Assembly (NCBI RefSeq): GCF_900188185.1
Contig: NZ_FZPA01000011.1
Location: 62,001-126,000, forward strand
DNA from: Sphingopyxis indica
GTDB taxonomy: Bacteria; Pseudomonadota; Alphaproteobacteria; Sphingomonadales; Sphingomonadaceae
Length of the DNA stretch: 64,000 nucleotides
Reading direction: 5' to 3'
Positions 52,974 to 61,535 of this stretch are shown here, in pieces. Within the stretch, counting starts at the first letter, position 1, and every line of letters begins with the position of its first letter. The position numbers were made by a program, and so were the translations under genes. The notes beneath the pieces were generated by a model. It saw only the letters and a list, made by a program, of their open reading frames with translations, made no database searches and was not told the origin of the DNA.

Positions 52974-53936
52974 ATGCATCATGATCAGACCCACCCCTCC
53001 GTCCATAAGCACGATTTTCTCGGATCGTCGCACGACATTCACGCCCGCCGAACTCGATGGGTCGTAGCGCTTACCGCGGCTATGATGGTCCTCGAAATCG
53101 CCGCTGGACTGTGGACAGGTTCCATGGCCTTGTTGGCGGACGGCATTCACATGGCGACACACGCTGGCGCTCTGGGTGTGGCAGCCTTCGCATACTGGTT
53201 CGCGAAACGGCATGTCGGCAATCCCCGCTTCACCTTCGGAACGGGGAAGGTCGGCGACCTCGCGGGGTTCGCGAGCGCCTTGCTTCTCGCGGTCTTCGCG
53301 ATCGGTATTGCGGTAGAATCCTTTCAGCGTCTGCTCGCCCCGGCCAATATTGCCTATTCCGAGGCGATCTGGGTGGCTGTCCTCGGTTTGCTGGTCAACT
53401 TGGCCAGCGCATGGCTGCTAGGCGGAGATCATCATCACCATCATCATGGTCATGATCATTCGCACGATCACGGCCACGCGCACTCGCATACCGACAACAA
53501 TCTTCGTTCCGCTTACCTCCACGTTCTCGCCGATGCATTGACCTCCGTCATGGCGATCGTCGCGCTACTCGCCGGCCGCTATTTGGGATGGGCCTGGATG
53601 GACGCTGCCATGGGTCTCGTCGGCGCGTTCGTTATCGCTCGGTGGTCTTGGTCGTTGATGCGCGATACGGCAAGTGTCCTCATTGACGCGGAAGCTGGCC
53701 CGGATCGTCTTGCGGAAGTTCGCGAAGCGATCGAGGACGGAGATGCGGTGGTGAACGATCTCCACGTTTGGCGGGTCGGCCCCGGGCACTATGCCGTCAT
53801 CGTCTCGCTGGTTGCCGATCGTCCACTTGCGCCGCAAGAATATGCCGATCGGCTGGCAATCCATGAGGAATACGCACACGTAACCATCGAGGTGCACTCC
53901 TGTGAGGGCGCGCATCGGCTGCGACACGCGGCGTGA
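52974..53936 (+). CDS. dmeF: CDF-family Co/Ni (Zn/Cd) efflux transporter, DmeF-like
   Basis: A 320-residue inner-membrane cation exporter. Six membrane segments, metal-site motifs LLADGIHMATHAG (DGxHMxxH) and HVLADALTSVMAI (HxLADxxTS), and a long histidine-rich loop (HHHHHHGHDHSHDHGHAHSH, about 150-170) between segments four and five are as in DmeF. The N-terminus is also rich in histidine. It seems to be the only intact gene of a former metal-resistance cluster. Confidence 0.88.
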   Translation: MHHDQTHPSVHKHDFLGSSHDIHARRTRWVVALTAAMMVLEIAAGLWTGSMALLADGIHMATHAGALGVAAFAYWFAKRHVGNPRFTFGTGKVGDLAGFASALLLAVFAIGIAVESFQRLLAPANIAYSEAIWVAVLGLLVNLASAWLLGGDHHHHHHGHDHSHDHGHAHSHTDNNLRSAYLHVLADALTSVMAIVALLAGRYLGWAWMDAAMGLVGAFVIARWSWSLMRDTASVLIDAEAGPDRLAEVREAIEDGDAVVNDLHVWRVGPGHYAVIVSLVADRPLAPQEYADRLAIHEEYAHVTIEVHSCEGAHRLRHAA

Positions 53937-54079
53937 AGTGATGCTGCGGTCTACTGCTTCCAAGTCGCTCAGCTTTTGCGCTGCTTCCGCTTAGCTCTGC
54001 GAACGACGGCTTTTAGGACCCCATTATATTAGCGGGAATGACCGATGAGAGGCGCAAAGCCGACCAGTCGTCTTGCCAA

Positions 54080-54994
54080 TCAAACTTGCCAAAGTGGCCG
54101 CCGCTGCCAGTTCGCAGGAAAGCCCATCGATCGCATGTCGCCCTCGGGATGGGTCACGATGTGCGCCGCCACATCGGCAAGCCAGGTGGATTCCGGCGCC
54201 ACGGTATTGATGACGTGGCCGATCATGCAGATGCCATTGTAAAGCTTGGCGGGTGCCTGAGTCGCGCTCTGATCGATGGTCGCCTGTAGGGATTTGGGCT
54301 TTTGCGCGAGCTTTGGAGGGGTAAGGAAGCCCCGGTTCCACAACCGGCCGTGATGCGCGCAGATGTTACGAATATCCGTCACATGACGGACGAGGGGCAC
54401 CAGAACCGTCTCCGGCAGACCGAGGGGCGCAGCAATTCGTGTTCGAAGAGCGCGGTCTGCGAGGCTCGAATACCAGCGTGAAAGGTGACCGAAGGACATC
54501 ATTTCTGCGACCATCCAGACCGGCGGCAAAGCGGGCAGATCGTAGTTTTGCCGATAATGCTTGATATAGGTCTCGTTCGAACGCCCTACTTCGCCGGCCA
54601 GTTTCGAGAGGCGAAGATGATAGTCGGTGCGGTCGCTATAAAGACTGGCGTCGAGATAGCTGTGCCCGTCGCCAAGCCCGGCGAGGTGATAAGCCCAGCT
54701 CCCGCGCAAGGCCACTTCGACATGCTCGGTACCGCGCATCAGGAGGCGCCGGAGTAGCCGGTCGAAATCATAGAGGGCGGTGACTCGTTCGAATGTCGTG
54801 CCGGGAAGGAAGCGCGGCCCCGCCTGTCCCTTCGGATGTTCGAAATAAAGCCAGTAGGCGCTCAGCCGGTAGTAGCTCACATGGCGGAGCCACGCCTCGG
54901 CCGCCGGCTCGTCGGCGACGATCATGCCGTTTGCCCGGAGGTGAGCGATTTGCTGCGCGTAGGTGAGAGTCGGTTTGGAATAGGCGCGTGACAT
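54080..54994 (-). CDS. Abi-family (Abi_2/AbiD/F) abortive-infection protein, HEPN
   Basis: A 304-residue protein of the Abi_2 family. LTYAQQIAHLRANGMIV and WLRHVSYYRLSAYW at the start and the HEPN ribonuclease motif R-x4-H in RNICAHHGRLWN (R209, H214) are clear. Relatives (AbiD, AbiF) stop phage growth, presumably by cutting RNA. The family is related to Cas13-type HEPN nucleases, and some members are reported to be paired with a structured RNA; a candidate RNA lies just upstream here. Confidence 0.9.
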   Translation of the reverse strand: MSRAYSKPTLTYAQQIAHLRANGMIVADEPAAEAWLRHVSYYRLSAYWLYFEHPKGQAGPRFLPGTTFERVTALYDFDRLLRRLLMRGTEHVEVALRGSWAYHLAGLGDGHSYLDASLYSDRTDYHLRLSKLAGEVGRSNETYIKHYRQNYDLPALPPVWMVAEMMSFGHLSRWYSSLADRALRTRIAAPLGLPETVLVPLVRHVTDIRNICAHHGRLWNRGFLTPPKLAQKPKSLQATIDQSATQAPAKLYNGICMIGHVINTVAPESTWLADVAAHIVTHPEGDMRSMGFPANWQRRPLWQV

Positions 54995-55021
54995 TGACCA
55001 TCGTCATGCGTCAACGGCGCC

Positions 55022-55083
55022 CAAAATAAAAGACCCGCCCAGTGTGCATATCCTTGCGGACAGAGGCCGGGCGGGTGCGATTG
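55022..55083 (-). ncRNA. Candidate structured small RNA upstream of the Abi gene
   Basis: On the minus strand, ACCCGCCCGG (55076-55067) pairs with CTGGGCGGGT (55042-55033) as a 10-bp stem around an inner hairpin TGTCC-GCAA-GGATA with a GNRA tetraloop, and CTTTTATTTT follows directly. A promoter-like TTGATT (55117-55112), 17-base spacer and TATGTG (55094-55089) would start a transcript near 55083. So promoter, structured RNA and terminator fit in about 95 bases. It ends about 28 bases before the Abi start. It could instead be a terminator for the upstream gene ending at 55209. Confidence 0.5.
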
Positions 55084-55208
55084 ATGCCCACATAGGGCAG
55101 ACAAGCGAAGAAATCAATAACAAGCGTTGCAGCGCAACACGAAATAGGACCCTTCCACCCCGGCATCATCCGGCCAAGGGAAGGCCGCCCAAAGGCCTCC
55201 ACTGCATG

Positions 55209-56135
55209 TCAGGCCGCCGGAATACGAGCCTCCAGTTCGGCGATGCGCTCCGAACAGATCGCATGCACCGCGCGGCCCAGCTCCTCGACATGCGCAGCGA
55301 GCCACAGCAGGTCCGTCTCGCTGATGCGATAATGTTTCGAATAGCGGGCCTTCACATAAGCTTCTTTCAGCTTCTCGAAGCGTGAGCGATCGGCCTTCAA
55401 CGCGCGGGGCCATGCGTCTACCAACCGCATATCGATCCGTTCCGCCTGCGTTCGCAGGAAGCCGAGATTATGGACGTGTGGCGTGTAGAAAGTGCAGACC
55501 AGCAAGACGCAGTGGTACAGAAATTCGGAAGATTGGTGCAGATCGAAAGCGGCTGGCTTTAGGTAGCCCTTTTCGCGTCCCATTGCAGACAATTCGAACC
55601 GCTGCATGGCGAGCGGAAACCACTCCTCAAAATACTCCCGCGCCATCGCCAATGCCTGCTCGGGCGTCTTCGGCTTCGGCTGATGCAATAACTTGTCGTC
55701 ATATTCGTAGAGCGCGATCCCGTCGCGCGCGACGTCCATGAAGAAATAGCGCCCGTGCGCCAGCCCGTCGTTCACCTCCTGCAAGGTGTGCACGATGAAG
55801 TTCACCGGCGTGTGCAGCGTCTTGTCGATCGCCAGCTCGCGGGTCAGCCGATCCTCGAGCTTCGACCAGAAGTCGATCTTGTCGGTGAGGCGCTTGTCGT
55901 TGACGATGATGAGCAGATCGAAGTCGGAGCGATAGCCCTTGGCGGTGTGCGGCTCGTCGACCCAGCCTCCGCGCGCATAACTTCCGTACAGGATGATCTT
56001 GTCGATCCGGCCCTTCTTCTTCCAGCCCATCGTCGAAAGCGCGACGGCATCTTCGAATTCTTCGAAGATGATTGCCTTCACGCGCTCGAGTTCGCGCTGC
56101 TTATTGGCCGGGAGATGATCGAGATCGATACGCAT
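55209..56135 (-). CDS. Fused nucleotidyltransferase-HEPN protein
   Basis: A 308-residue protein joining a minimal nucleotidyltransferase domain (ILYGSYARGGW, then SDFDLL: G51-S52, D71, D73) to a C-terminal HEPN domain. The HEPN part carries RYSKHYRIS (R264-x3-H268-Y269), similar to the RxxxxHxY site that MNT antitoxins AMPylate in two-gene HEPN-MNT toxin-antitoxin pairs. In this fused form toxin and antitoxin activities would be in one chain. Such proteins occur on sphingomonad plasmids and elements. It lies next to the Abi gene. Confidence 0.85.
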   Translation of the reverse strand: MRIDLDHLPANKQRELERVKAIIFEEFEDAVALSTMGWKKKGRIDKIILYGSYARGGWVDEPHTAKGYRSDFDLLIIVNDKRLTDKIDFWSKLEDRLTRELAIDKTLHTPVNFIVHTLQEVNDGLAHGRYFFMDVARDGIALYEYDDKLLHQPKPKTPEQALAMAREYFEEWFPLAMQRFELSAMGREKGYLKPAAFDLHQSSEFLYHCVLLVCTFYTPHVHNLGFLRTQAERIDMRLVDAWPRALKADRSRFEKLKEAYVKARYSKHYRISETDLLWLAAHVEELGRAVHAICSERIAELEARIPAA

Positions 56136-56200
56136 CGTTCCTTCCTTCTGTGGTCACAAGCTCGCCCGATAGCAAGCATGGTCGGGTCCAGATCGACACC

Positions 56201-57142
56201 TCATGGCGCCTCGCGGATGCGGAAATCCCAGACCGGAATACCGAACGCCCGCGCCTTGTCGACGAGATTGTCCTGGATGCCGGTGCCCGAGAAGACGATG
56301 AGCCCGGCGGGCATGGCGTCGATCATGCGCTCGTTGCGCTTGAAGGGGGCGGCTTTCCGGTCGCGGTTCCAGTCGGGGCGGAAGGCCACCTGCGGCACCT
56401 TGCGGGCGTCGGCCCAGCAGGCGGCGGCGCGTTCGGCTCCGGTCGGCGTCGCTCCGTGGAGCAGGACCATATCGGCATGGCGGGCATGAACCTTGTCGAG
56501 CGCCGACCAGATATGCCGGTGATCGTTGCACGCGGGTCCACCGCTGAATGCTATGCGCGTCCCCTCGGGGATCAGCGCCTTGGCCTTTTCGCGGAGGCGG
56601 CGGTCCATGAAGTCGCGGCTGTCGATCATCGCCGCGGTCATCGTCTGATGGCGGATACGCGACCCGGTGCGCGGGACCCAGGCCTTGCGGGCGTGAATAC
56701 GATAATGTTCGGCAGCGCATTCACGGAAAAATTCCATCGCGTCGCGCCGCTCGATCAAGGTGATGCCCTCGGCGATCGCACGTTCGAGTTCGACCGAGCG
56801 AATTTCGCTGCCATCCTGTTCGCGCTGGAGATCGCGCTGCGCCGCCTCGTTGCGGTCGAGCTCGCGCTCGATCCGCGTGCCGGCGCCGTGGAAGAGATTG
56901 ACGACGCCCCAGAGCAAATCTTCGAGATCGGGTTCGATCCGCGTGTCGACGAGACAGGCCGCGAGCGCGTCGAAGATGTCGGCGACGGCGCCGCCGGCGA
57001 GCCGATCATCGGGTAGCGGCCGCCCATCGGGTTCGTCCTCGAAGGGGCGATAGCCATAGAGCTGCATTTCCTGAAGGAGATATGCGCTGGCGCCGGGCTC
57101 GGCGAGCTCGCCGCGTTCGGAAAAGTCTGACAGGTCGGTCAT
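56201..57142 (-). CDS. DUF2493 (SLOG-like) protein
   Basis: A 313-residue protein. Start at 57142 (MTDLSDFSERGELAEPGASA). The C-terminal part has the DUF2493 nucleotide-binding-like motifs RIAFSGGPACNDHRHIWSAL, VLLHGATPTGAE and GLIVFSGTGIQDNLVDKA, related to the SLOG superfamily. The N-terminal half is helical and charged. Proteins of this type are standard in the stable core of sphingomonad and rhizobial elements; the function is unknown, though SLOG proteins bind nucleotides or their derivatives. Confidence 0.85.
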   Translation of the reverse strand: MTDLSDFSERGELAEPGASAYLLQEMQLYGYRPFEDEPDGRPLPDDRLAGGAVADIFDALAACLVDTRIEPDLEDLLWGVVNLFHGAGTRIERELDRNEAAQRDLQREQDGSEIRSVELERAIAEGITLIERRDAMEFFRECAAEHYRIHARKAWVPRTGSRIRHQTMTAAMIDSRDFMDRRLREKAKALIPEGTRIAFSGGPACNDHRHIWSALDKVHARHADMVLLHGATPTGAERAAACWADARKVPQVAFRPDWNRDRKAAPFKRNERMIDAMPAGLIVFSGTGIQDNLVDKARAFGIPVWDFRIREAP

Positions 57143-57248
57143 GTCATGCCTCGTTTCTGGTGGCCGCGCCTCTCGCGGCCTTCGCGGCGACGCCCCCGCG
57201 GCGGCGGGTGCGGGTTCGCACCGCGCGGCACGCGCGGCCGAAGCACCG

Positions 57249-57320
57249 GCGGAGGATGGCGAGGGCGCGGCTATTTTGCCTCGCGATGCAAAGGGGCGAA
57301 GCCCCGGCGGAAAATAGCCG
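57249..57320 (-). promoter_or_regulatory. Structured leader element B (upstream of the DUF2493 gene)
   Basis: Outer stem CGGCTATTTT (57268-57277) with AAAATAGCCG (57311-57320) around GCCTCGCGA and an inner GGGGC-GAA-GCCCC hairpin. It is flanked by GCGGAGGATGGCG (57249-57261) on one side and CGCCATTGCG on the other. Both flanks match element A, but the outer stem is different in sequence and still perfectly paired. Confidence 0.65.
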
Positions 57321-57459
57321 TGCACCCGCCATTGCGGTGCCCGGACCCGTTGCCGCAGTCGCCCTCCAGCGAAGGCCGGAGGCGCTGCCGCCTCAGGAAA
57401 GCAATGGCCAAAACGGCCAGTCGAATGAGGAAGCGGTGATCCCGATGTCCGAAATAGCA

Positions 57460-58506
57460 CTATATATTTCGGACAAGGAAGCGATCTGCGTCGAGCGGCA
57501 GCATCCGGGCACGAAGCCGGGCGGCCATCTCTTCCCGGCCCATCCGAACAAGATCGCTGTTGAAATCGTCGAGCCGCGGATCGAGCGGAACGATCGCGAT
57601 CCCGAGCGGCTCGGCGCGCGCGGCCAATGTCTTCGTCGCCCAGGACCCGGCGGCGTCATCGTCGCGCGCGACATAGAGACGGCGCAGCGGCCCGGGGAAA
57701 TGGATCGCGGCAAGATGCGCGGCCGACAGACCCGCGATCATCGGGAGGTCCGGCAGCACCTCGCGAAGCGAAAGGATCGTCTCGATACCTTCGCCCGCGG
57801 CCATGACGTCCCCTGCAGGTCCGAAACGCACGCCATGTCCGAGCAGAGTCCCCATCGCGCGGCGGGGGCAGGCGACCGGCGCCTTGCCTCCCGCCGGATC
57901 GAGCCAGGTGCGATGAACGCCGGAGATTTGACCGGCGTCATCGGTTACCGCGGCGATCATGGCCGGCCAGGCGGTACGGACATCGGGCGCATCGTCGCTC
58001 GATGCCCGGTAATAGCAGCGCGGGTGAAGGCGGATGGCGCCATTGCCTGGGTCGATATCGATCCCGCGCGATGCAAGATAAGCTGCGGCCAACGTCCCGG
58101 CGACTGGCTTCGACGCAGCCCAGAGCCGCCGCGCCGCCGCAGGCGTTCCCATCATAGCCTTGCGCGTTCGCGGCGATCGCGACCCTGTCGGCTCCGGCAT
58201 CGGCATGCTCAGAAATCGCCGCGCCTCGGCGAGCGTCTCGCGCAAATCGATGTGACCGCAGCTGGCGGCGATGACATCGAGCAGGTCGCCATGTTCGCCG
58301 CTCGCGGCATCGGTCCATTTGCCGACTCGACCGCGCGCGTCATCCGACGACGACAGGAGAAGATAAAGGCTGCGACCGGGCGTACCCCGAACATCGCCGA
58401 CAAGCCAGTAGCGGCCTTCGCGGCGACCGTTCGGAAGATAATGTCGGCAGACGGCCTCGGCATTTTCGGCGAGGCGGCGCGCCAATTCACGGGCTGGACT
58501 TTCCAT
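57460..58506 (-). CDS. Toprim-domain protein (primase-like)
   Basis: A 348-residue protein with an N-terminal domain containing RYWLVGDVRGTPGRSLYLLL and DLLDVIAASCG, as in plasmid primase-like zinc-lacking proteins, and a C-terminal Toprim domain (AAGEGIETILSLREVLPDLP with the catalytic glutamate; LYVARDDDAAGSWA with the DxD pair). It may prime the complementary strand after transfer or help element replication. Start at 58506 with AAGGAGC upstream. Confidence 0.85.
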   Translation of the reverse strand: MESPARELARRLAENAEAVCRHYLPNGRREGRYWLVGDVRGTPGRSLYLLLSSSDDARGRVGKWTDAASGEHGDLLDVIAASCGHIDLRETLAEARRFLSMPMPEPTGSRSPRTRKAMMGTPAAARRLWAASKPVAGTLAAAYLASRGIDIDPGNGAIRLHPRCYYRASSDDAPDVRTAWPAMIAAVTDDAGQISGVHRTWLDPAGGKAPVACPRRAMGTLLGHGVRFGPAGDVMAAGEGIETILSLREVLPDLPMIAGLSAAHLAAIHFPGPLRRLYVARDDDAAGSWATKTLAARAEPLGIAIVPLDPRLDDFNSDLVRMGREEMAARLRARMLPLDADRFLVRNI

Positions 58507-58751
58507 GCGGGGCTCCTTCCAAGGCCTTGCGCCCGCGCAGATGTCGATCGAAGGGCGATCCGCACGGACAGCTCGGCACCGGCAGCCCCTGCCAGCGCGT
58601 AGAGCGTCATTTTCTCACATACGGGATTTTAGATTCAAGCATGATTTGCCCGCCCATCCAGCGGCGGGACCCGCGGGACAGGCGGTGTCGCTGCCGATCC
58701 AAACATGGCGGGCAGTATCGGCCCGCAGGCTATGTCGGCGAATGCCGTGCA

Positions 58752-59714
58752 TCAGGTCGGCATGAGCGGACGATAACCCCGGTCAGCGTCCATTTCCTCG
58801 GCCCAGAGCGCCATCTGGAAATCATCATAACTGACCCCGCACTGCTCGAGCATCCACGCCGCGAGCGCCGGATGATCGGCGACCGCTTCGACGAAATCGT
58901 CGCCATGCCCGCGCCCGCGGTCGAACCACCAGCCGACCTCTTCCTGGACGGCAGGATCGCGCTCGATCACCAGCTGCGACGCATCGAGTTCGAGCATGGC
59001 TTCGAGCAATTGCTCGCAATGGACGACATCGAGCGTCTCGCGCGGCCCGTGCTGACGCTGATAGCCCACCGACAGGTTGGTGCATTCGGCGACGATGCCG
59101 GCATATTCGTTGGTGTCGGTGTAAACCCCCGTGTCGTCGGGCGCGTAGCGGAACCCCATATTCTGGTGGTTGAGCGCGGCCGCGAGGCTGGTCGCAAAGG
59201 CATCGGAGCATGTGCGCCCATAGCTTTGGTGGGTGATGACGTCGCCAAGTCCGGCGCGATCGAGGGCGATCGCCGCGTCGATGTCTGCGAGCAGTTCGGG
59301 CGTATGGCGCTCGATCCAGCGCGAGCCGAGGCAGCCCTGCTCCTCGCCGCGGTGGAAGAGGTAGAGGCCGGGACGCGCGGCCGCGATCATGCCGAGCATG
59401 ATCCACAGCCCCGCGCCGTCGTCGGCGCCGAGCGACATGCCAGCCTTGCCGTCGCACAGCTGCGCGATGCCATGTTCGTCGACGCCCACCGCCTGATGCC
59501 CGCCGACGGCCGCGACGGTGTCGACATGGCAGCTCCACAATGTGCGCGGACGATCGCCGATTTCCAGCATCCGGTTGCCGAAGCCATCGGCGCGCATGCC
59601 GGGAACTGGATCGAGATATTCGCGGCAGAAGGCGCGTTCGGTCGCACTGTCATGGGGCCGTGCCCAGGACAGTATTTCGAGGAGGCCGGCGCGGCCTGAA
59701 AGGTCATGAGACAT
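58752..59714 (-). CDS. M20/M28-type metallopeptidase-like protein
   Basis: A 320-residue protein; start at 59714 (MSHDLSGRAGLLEILSWARP). The two-zinc site is complete: SCHVDTVAA (H63, D65), GADDGAGLWI (bridging D) and HRGEEQGCLGS (EE), as in M28 aminopeptidases. No signal peptide, so it would act in the cytoplasm. Such peptidase-like proteins are part of the conserved core of this element type, but no role in transfer is known. It lies five bases before the next upstream gene's stop. Confidence 0.83.
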   Translation of the reverse strand: MSHDLSGRAGLLEILSWARPHDSATERAFCREYLDPVPGMRADGFGNRMLEIGDRPRTLWSCHVDTVAAVGGHQAVGVDEHGIAQLCDGKAGMSLGADDGAGLWIMLGMIAAARPGLYLFHRGEEQGCLGSRWIERHTPELLADIDAAIALDRAGLGDVITHQSYGRTCSDAFATSLAAALNHQNMGFRYAPDDTGVYTDTNEYAGIVAECTNLSVGYQRQHGPRETLDVVHCEQLLEAMLELDASQLVIERDPAVQEEVGWWFDRGRGHGDDFVEAVADHPALAAWMLEQCGVSYDDFQMALWAEEMDADRGYRPLMPT

Positions 59715-59718
59715 GGGA

Positions 59719-61317
59719 TCAGGCTCCTGTCTGGCAAGGGGCGGCAATCGCAGCCACGGGCGCTGGGGTGGCGGCATCGAGGCCATCGGCCAGGTTCGGC
59801 GTTTCGGGAGAATTGCCGTGGGCGCATCCGCAGGCGCACGGTTCGAGCGGCGGGGATTGCATTGTTTCGAGGCGAAGGCGCTCGGCCGCCTCTTGCTCGC
59901 GCCTCAGCCGTTCTTCGCGGGCCCGCTCCCCGGCTGCCTGCCATTCGGCGACCTCGATTTCGATCGCGGACATTTCGTACCGAAACCAGTCGCGGGCGAG
60001 GACATGCGCGTTGGCGAGCGATGGATCGTCATCGTCGATCGGATCGGGCAGATAATCTGCGCTGAGCCATTCACCGTGATATTCGGTGAGATCGGCGGCA
60101 TGAAACCATTCGCCCGAAGCAGCGCATTGCCGGCAGCAGGTCGCGAGCCACCATTCGCCGCGATCTTCGAGAAAGACCGCACCGAAGGCCTCCACATCCT
60201 CTTCGAGGACGTCATGCTCGTCGCCATCGGCGAGTATGGTGATGAAGGTTTCGGTAGCGCTATAATTGCGCTCATTGTGGGCGCAGAAGACCGTGTAATC
60301 GGTGAAGCATTGATAACACCATTCTTCCGACGAGCCGTCGCGGTAGAAGACGATATCGTGCGGACTCGTGTCGTGATCGCACCGCGGGCAGTACCAGCAT
60401 CGATCGCCCAGCCCGTTGGTATTTTCGGACGGGATCTCACCATGACCGATGATGAGATATTCGCCGTCGTCGGCGAGGTCATCGCCGGCATCGATATAGG
60501 GCACGACGAAGCTGCCGCCGTCGACGAGCCGCCGGATGCGCGCGCCATTGAGGCTGCCCTTGGCATAGCCCGCATTTTCGAGCAGCAGCTTGAGCCGCGA
60601 TACATCGCCATAGATGCTGGTGTAGATTTTGAGCTCGGGCCACACCACGCTGCGTGCGCGGGCATCGTCGCGGGCGCCGATATAGGCGAGCGCCGTGTCG
60701 GGTCCGGCATAGACGCGCACCGGATGGCAGTAGCTTTCGAAGTCGCTAGCGCCATGTGACATGCAGCTCCCGGGGCCGCCGACATAGACCTCCTCGATTT
60801 CGTCGGCGTCCTGCGTGATCTTGAGCGCATCTTCCTCGAGCTGAACCGAGAGCCGGGCACACCAGCCCTCGATCGCATCGTTGTCGAGATGGGCCGAGAA
60901 GAAGCGTTGGAGATAGCGGCCCGGCGACATGACGAGCTGCCGGTCGACCTCACCCTTCGCGGCATTCTCGGTGAAAGCGATCTTGCCCGCCTGCTCGGTC
61001 GAGACATGGCAGAAATGCTCGTCATGCTTCTCCTGATACCAAGGCTCCTCATGCCAAGGCGTCGGCGCATAGGTGCCGTCGGCGAAGCGCAGCTTTTCGC
61101 GGACCGGCCAGTCGACGTCGCCGATGTCGGCACCCGCGAGCGCGATACGGAGCTGCGCATCGGGCGCGCGGAGGAGAAGCTGCTTCCGCGCGGCTTCGGC
61201 TTCGTCGAACGAGGGCCAAAGATATTGCTGGTCGCCATTGGGCGCGAAAAGAAATTCGATCGTGATCGGCCGCCACTCGGCTTCCGAGTGCGGGCAAAGG
61301 ATTTGAAACTGTGCCAT
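59719..61317 (-). CDS. Large cysteine-containing hypothetical protein
   Basis: A 532-residue cytosolic protein, start at 61317 (MAQFQILCPHSEAEWRPITI) preceded by GGAGTCCC. I recognise no family. The middle holds several cysteine pairs that could bind zinc: CWYCPRCDHD, WCYQCF, FCAHNE and CCRQCAAS. The C-terminus has a charged coiled-coil-like stretch (RAREERLRREQEAAERLRLE) and PCACGCAHG. It is acidic overall. It is coupled to the peptidase gene and is probably an element core gene of unknown function. Confidence 0.7.
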   Translation of the reverse strand: MAQFQILCPHSEAEWRPITIEFLFAPNGDQQYLWPSFDEAEAARKQLLLRAPDAQLRIALAGADIGDVDWPVREKLRFADGTYAPTPWHEEPWYQEKHDEHFCHVSTEQAGKIAFTENAAKGEVDRQLVMSPGRYLQRFFSAHLDNDAIEGWCARLSVQLEEDALKITQDADEIEEVYVGGPGSCMSHGASDFESYCHPVRVYAGPDTALAYIGARDDARARSVVWPELKIYTSIYGDVSRLKLLLENAGYAKGSLNGARIRRLVDGGSFVVPYIDAGDDLADDGEYLIIGHGEIPSENTNGLGDRCWYCPRCDHDTSPHDIVFYRDGSSEEWCYQCFTDYTVFCAHNERNYSATETFITILADGDEHDVLEEDVEAFGAVFLEDRGEWWLATCCRQCAASGEWFHAADLTEYHGEWLSADYLPDPIDDDDPSLANAHVLARDWFRYEMSAIEIEVAEWQAAGERAREERLRREQEAAERLRLETMQSPPLEPCACGCAHGNSPETPNLADGLDAATPAPVAAIAAPCQTGA

Positions 61318-61503
61318 GGATGGGACTCCGCGCAGCCGCGCGCGTGCCCCCAAAAAGGAGCGAGCGCGGGCTGCATTGTGTTGGGGTGGCGCAGGGTCAG
61401 CGAGGGTCTGGGTCCGCGTCCGGACTGCGGGCCGTACTGGCCTCGGATCGCGTCAAGCCGTCAGAGCGCGACTTTGCCGGCCACCGCTGCGCCGTGAAGA
61501 AAG

Positions 61504-61532
61504 ATCTGGCGGGAGCTACGCCCCCGCCAGAT
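61504..61532 (-). terminator. Intrinsic terminator after parB
   Basis: On the minus strand ATCTGGCGGG-N9-CCCGCCAGAT is a perfect 10-bp stem followed by CTTTCTTC, four bases past the parB stop. Confidence 0.75.
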
Positions 61533-61535
61533 GGC

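Noticed and set aside
53409-53500. A repetitive CAT/CAC-rich stretch, at first like a DNA repeat
   Set aside because: It codes for the histidine-rich metal loop of the DmeF-like exporter.
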